The notes: generated by a model not told the origin, from the sequence alone. Shown: positions 1-6,071, counted from the first letter of the stretch. The stretch is DNA of 7,038 bases from Alphaproteobacteria bacterium (GCA_016764135.1 JAESSL010000405.1:1-7038); one strand, 5' to 3'. Made by a program: numbers and translations.

Positions 1-97
1 ATCCATCATGCCGACCCTGACATCGGGCAACACCAATGCGCCGTCGATCATGATTGGTGAAAAGGCGTCTGCGCTGGTTCTTGAAGCCGCCGCTTGA
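1..97 (+). CDS. 3' end of an unidentified protein (partial)
   Basis: An open frame enters from the left edge (first full codon at 2) and stops at TGA 95-97. The last residues include a GNTNAPSIMIGEK stretch followed by a short Ala/Leu-rich tail, so it looks like a genuine protein C-terminus rather than a chance frame. I do not recognise the family from about 31 residues. It ends 33 bp before the dehydratase start on the same strand, with no terminator between them, so the two are probably co-transcribed and this gene is likely part of the same catabolic operon. That is inference from spacing only. Confidence 0.5.
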   Translation, partial: SIMPTLTSGNTNAPSIMIGEKASALVLEAAA

Positions 98-119
98 TCC
101 GCGATTAAATTTTACGTTT

Positions 120-124
120 GGGAG
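120..124 (+). promoter_or_regulatory. Ribosome binding site of the enolase-superfamily gene
   Basis: GGGAG lies 6 bases before the ATG at 131. This supports that start codon, which also gives the usual MKITK-type N-terminus of the family. Confidence 0.7.
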
Positions 125-130
125 CTTCCT

Positions 131-1294
131 ATGAAAATCACCAAAGTGACGCCAATCCACGCGGGGCAATTTATGTTTGTCCGGATCGAAACTGATTCCG
201 GGTTGCACGGCGTGGGCGAGGGCGGCGCCTGGGGGCAGATCGAGGCCTCGGTCGCAGCGGTCGCCAAGTTCGCGACCTATCTGGAAGGCAAGGATCCGTT
301 CCCCATCGAGCATCATTGGAACGTGATGCACCGGTTTTCCTATTTTCAGGGACACGCCATCAACGCCGCGATTTCGGCCATCGATATTGCGCTCTGGGAT
401 ATTAAGGGCAAGGCGTTGGGCGTGCCGGTCTATGAATTGTTGGGGGGTCAGGTCCGCGACAGCGTGCGGGTGTATGGGCATGTTTATGACAAGGACATCG
501 AATCGCTTCTGGTCGCGCTGAAACGAAAGAAGGAACAGGGATACACCGCCGTCGGGCACATCAACCCGTTTTTGGATGAAGGCGCCGATCAGGTTTATTT
601 CAAACCGCACATCGCCAAGATGCGCGTCGCCATCGACAATGTTCGCCGGATGCGCGACGTGGCGGGCGAGGATATGGATTTATGTATCGAGATCCACCGT
701 CGGCTGACCCCGGCGGAGGCGGTCGTCTTTGCGCGGGGGATTGAAGAGTATCACCCGATGTTTCTGGAAGACCCGATGCGCTATGAGGATGCTGATTCCA
801 TGGCGCGCATCGCCGAAAAAATACATATACCGATCGCGACCGGCGAGCGGTTTTCAACGATTTATGAATTTCAGGCGCTGTTCACCCGCAAGGCGATTGA
901 ATACGCCCGCGTCGACCTGTGCCTGTGCGGCGGAATCACCGGTGGCCGGAAGGTCGCCGCCATGGCGGAGGCGCATAATGTGATGGTGGCACCGCACAAT
1001 CCACTGTCGCCAGTCGGTCTGGCGGCGTGCTTGCAACTCGACGCCGCCATTCCCAATTTCGCGATTCAGGAATACAGCACCGGTCTGGAGGAGGGCGTGC
1101 TGGTGTCGTCGGATTTGCATCTGGGGCACGATGTCGTCGATGAGGCGCCGGTCCCTGTCGATGGTTTTGTGAAAATTCCGACCCGTCCGGGGATTGGCCT
1201 CGATTTGATCGACGATCCCGCTGGCGCCCGACCGCCTTTCAGCAGGCCGGTGCGTATGCGGCTTCATCGCGATGGGTCGCCCGTCGATCAGTAG
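131..1294 (+). CDS. Enolase-superfamily acid-sugar dehydratase (mandelate racemase/muconate lactonizing enzyme family, galactonate/mannonate dehydratase-like)
   Basis: This 387-residue protein has the two-domain architecture of the mandelate racemase family: an N-terminal capping domain (about 1-115) and a TIM barrel with conserved barrel-end motifs. Expected Mg ligands are E187 (in CIEIHRR), E213 (in FLEDP) and E239 (in ATGER). Candidate acid/base residues are H189, H289 (in APHNPLSP) and E314 (in IQEY). The two histidines and the glutamate match the pattern of D-galactonate dehydratase (DgoD). There is no KxK motif on the second barrel strand as in mandelate racemase. The enzyme would therefore abstract the alpha proton of an aldonic or related sugar acid and eliminate water to give a 2-keto-3-deoxy acid, in the cytoplasm. 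The first metal ligand is Glu where DgoD has Asp, so the substrate may differ; galactonate, mannonate or another acid sugar all remain possible. The family call is firm; the substrate is not. Confidence 0.9.
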   Translation: MKITKVTPIHAGQFMFVRIETDSGLHGVGEGGAWGQIEASVAAVAKFATYLEGKDPFPIEHHWNVMHRFSYFQGHAINAAISAIDIALWDIKGKALGVPVYELLGGQVRDSVRVYGHVYDKDIESLLVALKRKKEQGYTAVGHINPFLDEGADQVYFKPHIAKMRVAIDNVRRMRDVAGEDMDLCIEIHRRLTPAEAVVFARGIEEYHPMFLEDPMRYEDADSMARIAEKIHIPIATGERFSTIYEFQALFTRKAIEYARVDLCLCGGITGGRKVAAMAEAHNVMVAPHNPLSPVGLAACLQLDAAIPNFAIQEYSTGLEEGVLVSSDLHLGHDVVDEAPVPVDGFVKIPTRPGIGLDLIDDPAGARPPFSRPVRMRLHRDGSPVDQ

Positions 1295-1304
1295 GCGGCG
1301 CGGC

Positions 1305-1327
1305 GGCGCTGTCTTGTGACAAGCGCC
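1305..1327. terminator. Hairpin between convergent genes, possible bidirectional terminator
   Basis: GGCGCTGTC, a TTGT loop, then GACAAGCGCC forms a 9-bp stem with one bulged A, just after the dehydratase stop and before the transporter end on the opposite strand. The position suits a shared terminator. No T-run follows on either strand, so it may instead be rho-assisted or an mRNA-stabilising stem. Confidence 0.4.
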
Positions 1328-1361
1328 AGATCCGAATTATTCGCGACGATTGAGCCCGGCT

Positions 1362-2569
1362 CTAACGCCTTGCCCGACCGAGTATCAGGATTAAGGCGGC
1401 GCATATTTCAAACCCGGCGGCGATCGCCAGAACCGGACCATAACCGCCAAACTGATCGACCAGCACCCCGTAGAGGACCGGTCCGAAGGCCGAACAGAAC
1501 TGGATTATGGTTCCGGTCAGGCCGTAGATGGCGCCAAATGCGGCGGCGCCAAATTCACGACGCACGACGATTGGCGAAAGGGTCGTGATCTGCCCTAGAC
1601 AAAACCCGTAGAGAAGACTCATGACAATGAGCATGGTGGGTGATGGGGCGTAGGCGATTGCGCCTAGCACGACGGCCTGGACGACAAAAATTCCGGCGCT
1701 GTATAGGCGTGTATCCACTTGGTCGGCGATGCGCGCCAGGAGCAGCCGGCCGAGTAAGCCTGTGAAGCCTGTGGCCCCGATTAACCAGCCTGCGCCCTCT
1801 GGCCCAAGCGTTGGCGCGGCGAGCGCGTAATGATGGGTCAGGAATCCCACCTGCACGATCAGACCGAGCGCGAAACCAAGCGAGACGCTCCACAGCCGGA
1901 AAGTGCGCATGGCGTCGCGCTGGGTTGCTGGCGGCGCAATGGCCGCAGGGCCAGCCGATGGTTCTACGGCTGGAGGATCGCCATCACGCCCCAGTCCAAG
2001 TTCTTCAGGTCCTTGAAACCGTAAAACAACAGCGCAAGCGGCGTCATCACAATAGCCGTGAGCAGCCCGGCGCGCAGGGTCGCCTCGGCGAATCCCAGCG
2101 CCCCGATCGCGATTACCATCAACGGCACGACCGCCATGGCGCCAATGCTGGCGCCGGTCAGCGCCAGCGCAAAGCTGCGGCCTTGATGACGCTCGAACCA
2201 GGGCGCGATGGTGGTGCTCAGTCCCGTGATGGACGTGGTGGCGTAGCCAAGACCCATACAAATGAATGCCGCGTAGAGTTGCCATAGAGAGGTCAGTTGG
2301 CCAATGGCGACGACGCCCAAAGCCAGCAATAGCGCCCCACATCTGATCACCAAACGCGGCCCCCAGCGATCGATCAGGCCGCCGACTGCTGGTAGGCAAC
2401 ACGCGTTCGTCAGATAAAAGGCCGCAATCGCGGTAGAGACGACCGAGATCGGCCAGCCATGCGACTTGGAAATTTCGCTGAGATAAATGCTCGCCCCGAA
2501 AACACCGAGACCCCATGTGAATACGGCGGCGACAAAACAAACGCCGACGACCCGCCAGCCATAGAACAT
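1362..2569 (-). pseudogene. Major facilitator superfamily transporter, frameshifted in the central loop
   Basis: Two reading frames together encode one MFS permease of about 402 residues. The N-terminal half (2569 to 1964) starts MFYGWRVVGV, has six predicted membrane segments and the motif A-like GGLIDRWGPR at residues 63-72, then runs into a TAG soon after LDWG (residues 191-194). The C-terminal half continues in another frame from about 1990 to TAG 1362-1364, with MRTFRLWSVSLG, further hydrophobic segments and a final GRARR. Adding one G to the G run at 1989-1992 (CCCC on the + strand) joins the halves into a hydrophilic loop, exactly between segments 6 and 7, and the total length becomes divisible by three. 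The start at 2569 is the first ATG after an in-frame stop, with AAGGA 10 bases upstream. The intact form would resemble oxalate/formate or monocarboxylate antiporters and would import the pathway's acid. It lies 181 bp downstream of the cupin on the same strand. The frameshift may be a real lesion or a sequencing error. Confidence 0.85.
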
Positions 2570-2750
2570 GCTTTGGTTTTCCTTGGTCCATTACAGGAGA
2601 GAGGCGCGAGACGTAGCGTCCGCTGGGTGTTGGGACGGCCGACGGTAGCCAACAGCGAAAGTTGGATACTGTCAACGGCCTCAAGGAGCGGCCCGTATAT
2701 GGCCGTGGACCAGAAAGCAGCTTCTTTGACGAATGAATCGATTTAAAACG
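2570..2750. other. Intergenic region between the cupin and transporter genes
   Basis: This 181-bp stretch holds no gene that I can support. It contains a short inverted repeat, CGGCC (2689-2693) and GGCCG (2701-2705) around CGTATAT. No T-tailed terminator is visible after the cupin, so transcription may run through into the transporter. A separate promoter here is possible, but no convincing -35/-10 pair was found. Confidence 0.4.
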
Positions 2751-3239
2751 TTATTTTTTGGCGCCGGCGACGGGTTCCTCGATGGCGCTATGATCGACCA
2801 GATCCCACTTCATGCCGACATTGCGATACATGCGTTTTTCGAGGCGAGGGTAATCGCACACGTCATGTGGAAGGCGCTGTCCAACGACAATACAGCGCAG
2901 AACCTCAGTGCCTGTATTCTTGATTGAGTGCGCCGCGCCGCCCTTTTTGTAGCCTATGAAGTCGCCCGCATTTATCGGAAATTCCTCGTCGCCAATGCAG
3001 GCGGTCGCCGATCCGGACAATACGAAAACGCATTCATCTTCATGATAATGGACGTGGTGTTCGGTGGTCTCATGACCGGGCTCAACGTCTATGATGTGAA
3101 ATCCAAACCCGGTGAGACCCGCCAGGTCGCCAAGCGATTTATTGGTTCGTTTGCCATTTTCGTTGAGGAAGTGGGTCTTCTTGAGCCCTTCCATTTCGGC
3201 GATTTCGGTGCTCGAGATGATATGTTTTTCGCTGGTCAT
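2751..3239 (-). CDS. Small cupin-domain protein (metal-binding beta-barrel), function unknown
   Basis: The protein has 162 residues from the ATG at 3239, chosen because GGGGAGG lies about 7 bases upstream. An in-frame ATG at 3296 would add 19 residues, but its purine-rich stretch is only about one base away. Cupin motif 1 is seen at residues 55-76, with likely metal ligands H62, H64 and E69; motif 2 at 92-108 supplies H104 and N108. The usual Pro of motif 2 is replaced by Lys (K98). There is no signal peptide or membrane segment, so it is cytoplasmic. It belongs to a common group of single-domain cupins with a C-terminal RMYRN...WDLVDH tail, which I recall as uncharacterised. Roles such as sugar or acid isomerase, dioxygenase or ligand-binding accessory protein are all possible. 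It diverges from the LysR gene and precedes the transporter, so it is probably a target of that regulator. Confidence 0.85.
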   Translation of the reverse strand: MTSEKHIISSTEIAEMEGLKKTHFLNENGKRTNKSLGDLAGLTGFGFHIIDVEPGHETTEHHVHYHEDECVFVLSGSATACIGDEEFPINAGDFIGYKKGGAAHSIKNTGTEVLRCIVVGQRLPHDVCDYPRLEKRMYRNVGMKWDLVDHSAIEEPVAGAKK

Positions 3240-3312
3240 TGAGGAACCTCCCCTGTGATTGCTTGTTATGGGCATGGAAACCCAATTGTATTCCATGCCT
3301 CCCTTGAAACTG

Positions 3313-3325
3313 AATCTAATAGATT
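3313..3325. promoter_or_regulatory. Palindrome near the cupin promoter, candidate operator
   Basis: AATCTA-A-TAGATT is a perfect 6-bp inverted repeat around one base, about 75 bp upstream of the cupin start. It includes a CTAAT core. Binding by the neighbouring LysR protein is inferred. Confidence 0.45.
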
Positions 3326-3433
3326 TAATATTCCAAAATAATGTGGGGCGCGGAACTATTAAATAATATGGTTTATTTTCAGGACCTTATTAGTTGTCCC
3401 AAAAACATTCAAACAATGATATTTAATGTCAGG

Positions 3434-3450
3434 TGTTAGAATTTCTAACA
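3434..3450. promoter_or_regulatory. Palindrome with a T-N11-A LysR box, candidate autoregulatory operator
   Basis: TGTTAGAATTTCTAACA is a perfect 8-bp inverted repeat around a central T. It contains the T-N11-A pattern typical of LysR-type sites (T3436 to A3448) and ends 19 bases before the lysR ATG. A regulator bound here would overlap the lysR promoter or early leader, which fits autorepression. There is no T-run, so a terminator is unlikely. Confidence 0.6.
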
Positions 3451-3469
3451 GACGATCGGGATTGAAGAA

Positions 3470-4396
3470 ATGGCGTTACGATTGCCGCCGCTGAATTCGT
3501 TGCGCGCCTTTGAAGCGTCGGCGCGGCGCCAAAGCTTTTCCCGCGCCGCAGAAGAATTGCATGTTACGCCAGCAGCGGTTAGCCAGCAGATTAAAGGGTT
3601 GGAGAAATTTTTAGGCGCGACCCTGTTCCGACGCACGCGACAAACGCTGATATTGACCGAGACAGGCCAAACCCTGCTGCCGGGCATTCGTCGGGGTTTC
3701 CAAGCGTTCAACGACGCCATGGAGGACTTTAGCCGTCAAGATGATACGGGATACCTGACCGTCGCCTCCACCGCGTCCTTTGCGGCGAAATGGTTGGTGC
3801 CGCATATCCAGAGCTTTAATCGCGCGCATCCTAAAATCGATGTTCGAATCACGACCAGCGACAAATTATTGAATTACGAGCGCGACGGCGTTGAAATTGG
3901 CGTGCGTCTGGGAAAAGGCGATTACCCGGATTTGGTGGCGGAACTTCTTTTGCCCCAGGAATTGGCGCCAGTGTGCAGTCCTGCGCTTTTGAATCGAGGG
4001 AAGCAACTTCGAAAGCCATCCGATTTGCGGTATTTTACGCTTCTGCACAGTGAGGCCCAATTGGGGAACGAAGAGTCAAACTGGGCTCTGTGGTTGAAGG
4101 CGGCGGGCGTTGATGACATCGATGCGGCGCGCGGCCTTCGGTTTGATTTCTCGGAATCGGCGCAGAACGCCGCTATCGAGGGTGCTGGCGTGGCGTTGGG
4201 ACGGACAGCCTTGATTGCGGATGATGTCGCAAGCGGCAAACTCGTACGCCCTTTCGAAATCAACCTGCCATCCGATCTCAATTATTTTCTCGTGTATCCG
4301 GAAAAAAATTTGAAGCGGCCCAAAGTAAAAGCGTTCAGGGACTGGGTGCATTCAGAGGTTCAGCTTCAGGCTACAGAGCGTCGGCGCATAGCTTAA
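3470..4396 (+). CDS. LysR-family transcriptional regulator, GcvA-like
   Basis: This 308-residue protein is the standard length for the family. An N-terminal winged helix-turn-helix spans residues 6-66 (RLPPLNSLRAFEA at the front; recognition region around 22-41, ending VTPAAVSQQIKGLE). A linker helix follows, then a substrate-binding effector domain at about 95-295 containing the GcvA-type phrases WLVPHIQSFNRAHP and APVCSPALL. The order and wording closely follow GcvA, the glycine-cleavage activator, but no glycine-cleavage genes are present, so the name GcvA would over-call it. It probably senses a pathway metabolite and controls the divergent cupin gene and perhaps the transporter, plus itself through the palindrome just upstream. 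The Shine-Dalgarno sequence is weak (GAAGAA directly before ATG). It converges with the racemase-family gene, leaving only 15 bp between the stops. Confidence 0.93.
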   Translation: MALRLPPLNSLRAFEASARRQSFSRAAEELHVTPAAVSQQIKGLEKFLGATLFRRTRQTLILTETGQTLLPGIRRGFQAFNDAMEDFSRQDDTGYLTVASTASFAAKWLVPHIQSFNRAHPKIDVRITTSDKLLNYERDGVEIGVRLGKGDYPDLVAELLLPQELAPVCSPALLNRGKQLRKPSDLRYFTLLHSEAQLGNEESNWALWLKAAGVDDIDAARGLRFDFSESAQNAAIEGAGVALGRTALIADDVASGKLVRPFEINLPSDLNYFLVYPEKNLKRPKVKAFRDWVHSEVQLQATERRRIA

Positions 4397-4411
4397 CGGG
4401 ATGGGCGTGTT

Positions 4412-5179
4412 TCAGATCATATTGCGCGACGCCAGCCGATTGACCCAACCTTCGCCCGCCAACCAGGGCGCCAGGTTCTCTGCGCTGGGTTCATCGCCAT
4501 CAGCGGCCAATTTTGTGCGCCAGGCCAGAGCGAACATACTGGAGAAGACTGGTGGGCCGCCGCGTCCCACGCGCGCGGCGATGGGCGCCAGGGTTGGCAT
4601 GCCGGTGCCGAGGAGAACAATGGCGTCCAATGGTTTTTCGAGAAGCGGCGCCATTGCGTCGCCTGCGGATTTTCCGGTCAGGCCGTAAATGGAATGAAAG
4701 GCGCCCGGTTCGGCGACCGTCTTTGCGCAGTCCGTGATCGCGAATCCGCGACTTTCCCAATACTCGATGCTGGCCTCAGTCATGTCGTCCGGATAGGGCG
4801 AGACCAGCCCAACGCGCTTGGCGCCGATTGCGTTCAAGGCGTCGGTGATCGCTCGGGCCGCGGTGACAAGCGGATAACCGCGCTCCGCCTTGACCCGCGC
4901 GATCAGCGCGTCTTCAGCGTCTCTACCCGAGACGTAGGAAATACCCGTGCAGCAATAGGCGACCGCCGCAAGCGGCGCGACGCCAAACTGATCCAGATAT
5001 GAATCCGTACCAGGCAGGTAATCGCGCATGCGCTGCATGATCGATGTGCTCGGGCTGGTGATCCGGGCGTTCAGGATCGCATATCCGGGCGGCAGCAAAA
5101 TTGCGAATTCCGGTTCCACCGTGGTGTTTGCCTGTGGCGTCAGCGCGCCGATGATCCCGCGCGGCGCATATTCAAGCAT
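4412..5179 (-). CDS. Asp/Glu racemase superfamily enzyme, arylmalonate decarboxylase / maleate isomerase-like
   Basis: This 255-residue protein has the two pseudo-symmetric halves of the Asp/Glu/hydantoin racemase fold. The N-terminal GALTPQANTTVEPEF (11-25) matches the substrate-binding entry loop of maleate isomerases and arylmalonate decarboxylases. The first catalytic position is present as C77 in AYCCTGISYVSG. The second, Cys in both maleate isomerase (SAC) and arylmalonate decarboxylase (SCGG), is glycine here (G191 in LLGTGMPTL). KRVGLVSPYPDDM (121-133) is the expected second-half phosphate/carboxylate-binding strand and loop. With a single cysteine, two-base racemisation is unlikely. 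Decarboxylation or one-base isomerisation of a dicarboxylic acid in the cytoplasm is more plausible. Start: AGGAGA sits 6-7 bases before ATG 5179. The gene is transcribed towards lysR from its own upstream region at 5180-5270, so it is not clearly in an operon with the rest. Confidence 0.85.
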   Translation of the reverse strand: MLEYAPRGIIGALTPQANTTVEPEFAILLPPGYAILNARITSPSTSIMQRMRDYLPGTDSYLDQFGVAPLAAVAYCCTGISYVSGRDAEDALIARVKAERGYPLVTAARAITDALNAIGAKRVGLVSPYPDDMTEASIEYWESRGFAITDCAKTVAEPGAFHSIYGLTGKSAGDAMAPLLEKPLDAIVLLGTGMPTLAPIAARVGRGGPPVFSSMFALAWRTKLAADGDEPSAENLAPWLAGEGWVNRLASRNMI

Positions 5180-5212
5180 GACGGTCTCCTGAAAATTTTA
5201 CGAGAAAGACAG

Positions 5213-5218
5213 ATTATC
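5213..5218 (-). promoter_or_regulatory. Possible -10 element for the racemase-family gene
   Basis: On the minus strand GATAAT lies about 34 bp upstream of the start codon and resembles TATAAT. No good -35 hexamer is found at 16-18 bp, where the repeat cluster begins instead, so an activator-dependent promoter would fit. Weak evidence. Confidence 0.3.
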
Positions 5219-5225
5219 TTATCCA

Positions 5226-5268
5226 GCGATGAGCTGCCCGGATCATCGCACCCGGATCATCGCACCGG
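5226..5268. repeat. Tandem 14-bp direct repeat with an inverted arm
   Basis: CCCGGATCATCGCA occurs twice back to back (5237-5250 and 5251-5264) and begins a third time (CCGG, 5265-5268). GCGATGA at 5226-5232 is the exact inverse of TCATCGC at 5243-5249. The cluster lies in the non-coding gap between the racemase-family gene and the sugar-transferase-like gene, immediately upstream of the possible -10 of the former. It could be a set of regulator half-sites or a replication-slippage product. Confidence 0.7.
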
Positions 5269-5314
5269 AACCATTGTCTTAAAACCGTCGAGATTTTTAA
5301 CTAATTTTATTTTG

Positions 5315-5325
5315 ATTGTGACAAT
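5315..5325. promoter_or_regulatory. Short palindrome upstream of the sugar-transferase-like gene
   Basis: ATTGT-G-ACAAT is a perfect 5-bp inverted repeat in an AT-rich stretch about 93 bp before the ATG at 5418. It could be an operator; the length allows chance occurrence. Confidence 0.25.
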
Positions 5326-5417
5326 GATCACTGCGCGCCAAGCCATCCTCCGTCATCTTACGGTCACGCTTTCGGTTTCGGGAGCTCGAAAATTTTATCG
5401 GCAGGGGAATACCAGAT

Positions 5418-5801
5418 ATGGGCAACGCAACGAAATTCAATCAAGACCTGGGGCATACGGATCATGAGACTCATTCCCTGGCGTCGATGCGCGCGCTTGA
5501 TCTTTGCGCCGGTGTGATCCTTGTGATCCTGTTCTTTCCATCCATGGTGTTGCTCGCCCTGACGACAATGGCCTTCAACAAGGGGCGGGGATTTCGGCAA
5601 GTTTCGAAAGTGACGCAGGATGGTCATTTCGTCACTGTTTTGAATTTCCATGCGAGCAATCGGTCCGATTCGTCCGGGTTCTTCAATCGCTTCATGGTCA
5701 ATAGTCGCCTCGCAAAATTGCCGGAGATTTTCAATGTCGTGACTGGCGAGTTGAGCCTTTTCAATCCCGCCTATGCAAAGCCCGCCCTCTTTTTTATATA
5801 A
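5418..5801 (+). CDS. Short sugar-transferase (phosphoglycosyl transferase)-like protein lacking the catalytic dyad
   Basis: The 127 residues follow the bacterial sugar transferase pattern (WcaJ/PglC family, which moves a sugar phosphate onto undecaprenyl phosphate in the inner membrane). RALDLCAGVILVILFFPSMVLLALT (25-49) is the membrane-inserted helix, with the mid-helix Pro at 41. Residues 60-80 (RQVSKVTQDGHF...VLNFHAS) correspond to the family's RVGxxGxxFxLxKFRSM. LPEIFNVVTGELSLFNP (101-117) corresponds to LPQLxNVLxGDMSLVGP. The invariant Asp-Glu just before LP is Ala99-Lys100, KFRSM is NFHAS, and GPRP is NPAY. The usual C-terminal half (about 70 further residues) is absent; translation ends at TAA 5799-5801. 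AGGGGA lies 9 bases before ATG. The frame is open, so this may be a repurposed non-catalytic protein, or a decaying remnant. No polysaccharide genes flank it in this window. Family resemblance is clear by motif order, function is not. Confidence 0.75.
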   Translation: MGNATKFNQDLGHTDHETHSLASMRALDLCAGVILVILFFPSMVLLALTTMAFNKGRGFRQVSKVTQDGHFVTVLNFHASNRSDSSGFFNRFMVNSRLAKLPEIFNVVTGELSLFNPAYAKPALFFI

Positions 5802-5819
5802 TATTTCCATATAATATTT
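5796..5819. repeat. Direct repeat of 11 bp at the end of the sugar-transferase-like gene
   Basis: ATATAATATTT occurs at 5796-5806 and again at 5809-5819. The first copy overlaps the stop codon. Probably slippage in AT-rich DNA. Confidence 0.5.
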
Positions 5820-5823
5820 TGTC

Positions 5824-5841
5824 GCGCCGCCAAAGTGGCGC
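5824..5841. repeat. Small hairpin upstream of the terminator
   Basis: GCGCC (5824-5828) pairs with GGCGC (5837-5841) across an 8-base loop. It directly precedes the stronger terminator-like stem and may form part of the same 3' structure. Confidence 0.35.
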
Positions 5842-5850
5842 ACAGCAAAC

Positions 5851-5880
5851 GGGGCGGCCGGTGGGTCGCCCCATTTTCGT
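5851..5880 (+). terminator. Likely rho-independent terminator after the sugar-transferase-like gene
   Basis: GGGGCG (5851-5856) pairs with CGCCCC (5867-5872) across a 10-base loop, followed by ATTTTCGTTTG. A GC-rich stem followed by a T-rich tail about 50 bp after the stop codon fits an intrinsic terminator on the + strand. Confidence 0.65.
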
Positions 5881-6071
5881 TTGTATTTATTCAAACCCTG
5901 CAGGGATGTTTGTAATTGGCCGCGATAAACGTCAATGTAAGGCGTTGAATATTTTAGAGTATGTATTTTGAGCGACCTCGCTTTTGTTGATTTCTTCAGT
6001 GAAATACCTAATTCACTTTATAGGGGTTAAATTTGCCGATTTTCGCGAATAATACGAAAGGGTGCTAGCGC
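5881..6071. other. Intergenic region with a perfect inverted repeat at 5998-6017
   Basis: No gene is supported here. AGTGAA (5998-6003) and TTCACT (6012-6017) are perfect inverted arms around 8 bases, directly before TTTATAGG, a possible -10 region for the gene starting at 6072. The arms could be an operator for that gene. No matching -35 was found at the standard distance. Confidence 0.35.

Larger units (their letters stand above)
3240..3469. promoter_or_regulatory. Divergent promoter region between the cupin and lysR genes
   Basis: This 230-bp region, markedly AT-rich from about 3310 to 3450, separates two head-to-head genes and should contain both promoters. It carries two perfect palindromes (3313-3325 and 3434-3450, listed separately) and CTAAT pentamers at 3316-3320 (+) and 3389-3393 (-). 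CTAAT is the core described for GcvA binding, and the regulator here is GcvA-like. Divergent placement of a LysR gene and its target is the classic arrangement. Exact -35/-10 elements could not be fixed. Confidence 0.6.

Noticed and set aside
1362..1910. The C-terminal half of the transporter as a separate gene starting at ATG 1910 (MRTFRLW).
   Set aside because: No ribosome site precedes it and it has only half of an MFS fold, so it is better explained as the rest of a frameshifted gene.
1962..1982. On the + strand, next to the transporter frameshift, the sequence reads FYGWRIA and resembles an inverted copy of the transporter's own MFYGWRV start (about 2545-2569, -), suggesting an invertible segment.
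   Set aside because: The match is only partial over about 20 bases, no MFS-like protein follows on the + strand, and a single missing G explains the broken frame without any inversion. Probably chance.
1965..2684. A long minus-strand open frame overlapping the N-terminal half of the transporter, starting MRPLTV.
   Set aside because: It is the off-frame reading of the N-terminal half. It lacks membrane segments there, and only its part below about 1990 is real transporter sequence.
3240..3296. An upstream cupin start at 3296 that adds 19 residues.
   Set aside because: The purine-rich stretch is only about one base from that ATG, whereas the start at 3239 has GGGGAGG at ideal spacing and gives the expected family N-terminus.
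5237..5268. The tandem 14-bp repeats as a CRISPR array or plasmid iterons.
   Set aside because: There are no spacers, only two full copies, and no cas or replication gene nearby.
5364..5894. A 176-codon minus-strand frame covering the sugar-transferase-like gene.
   Set aside because: The protein has no recognisable domain or hydrophobic pattern, while the + strand reading matches a known family and has a ribosome site and terminator.
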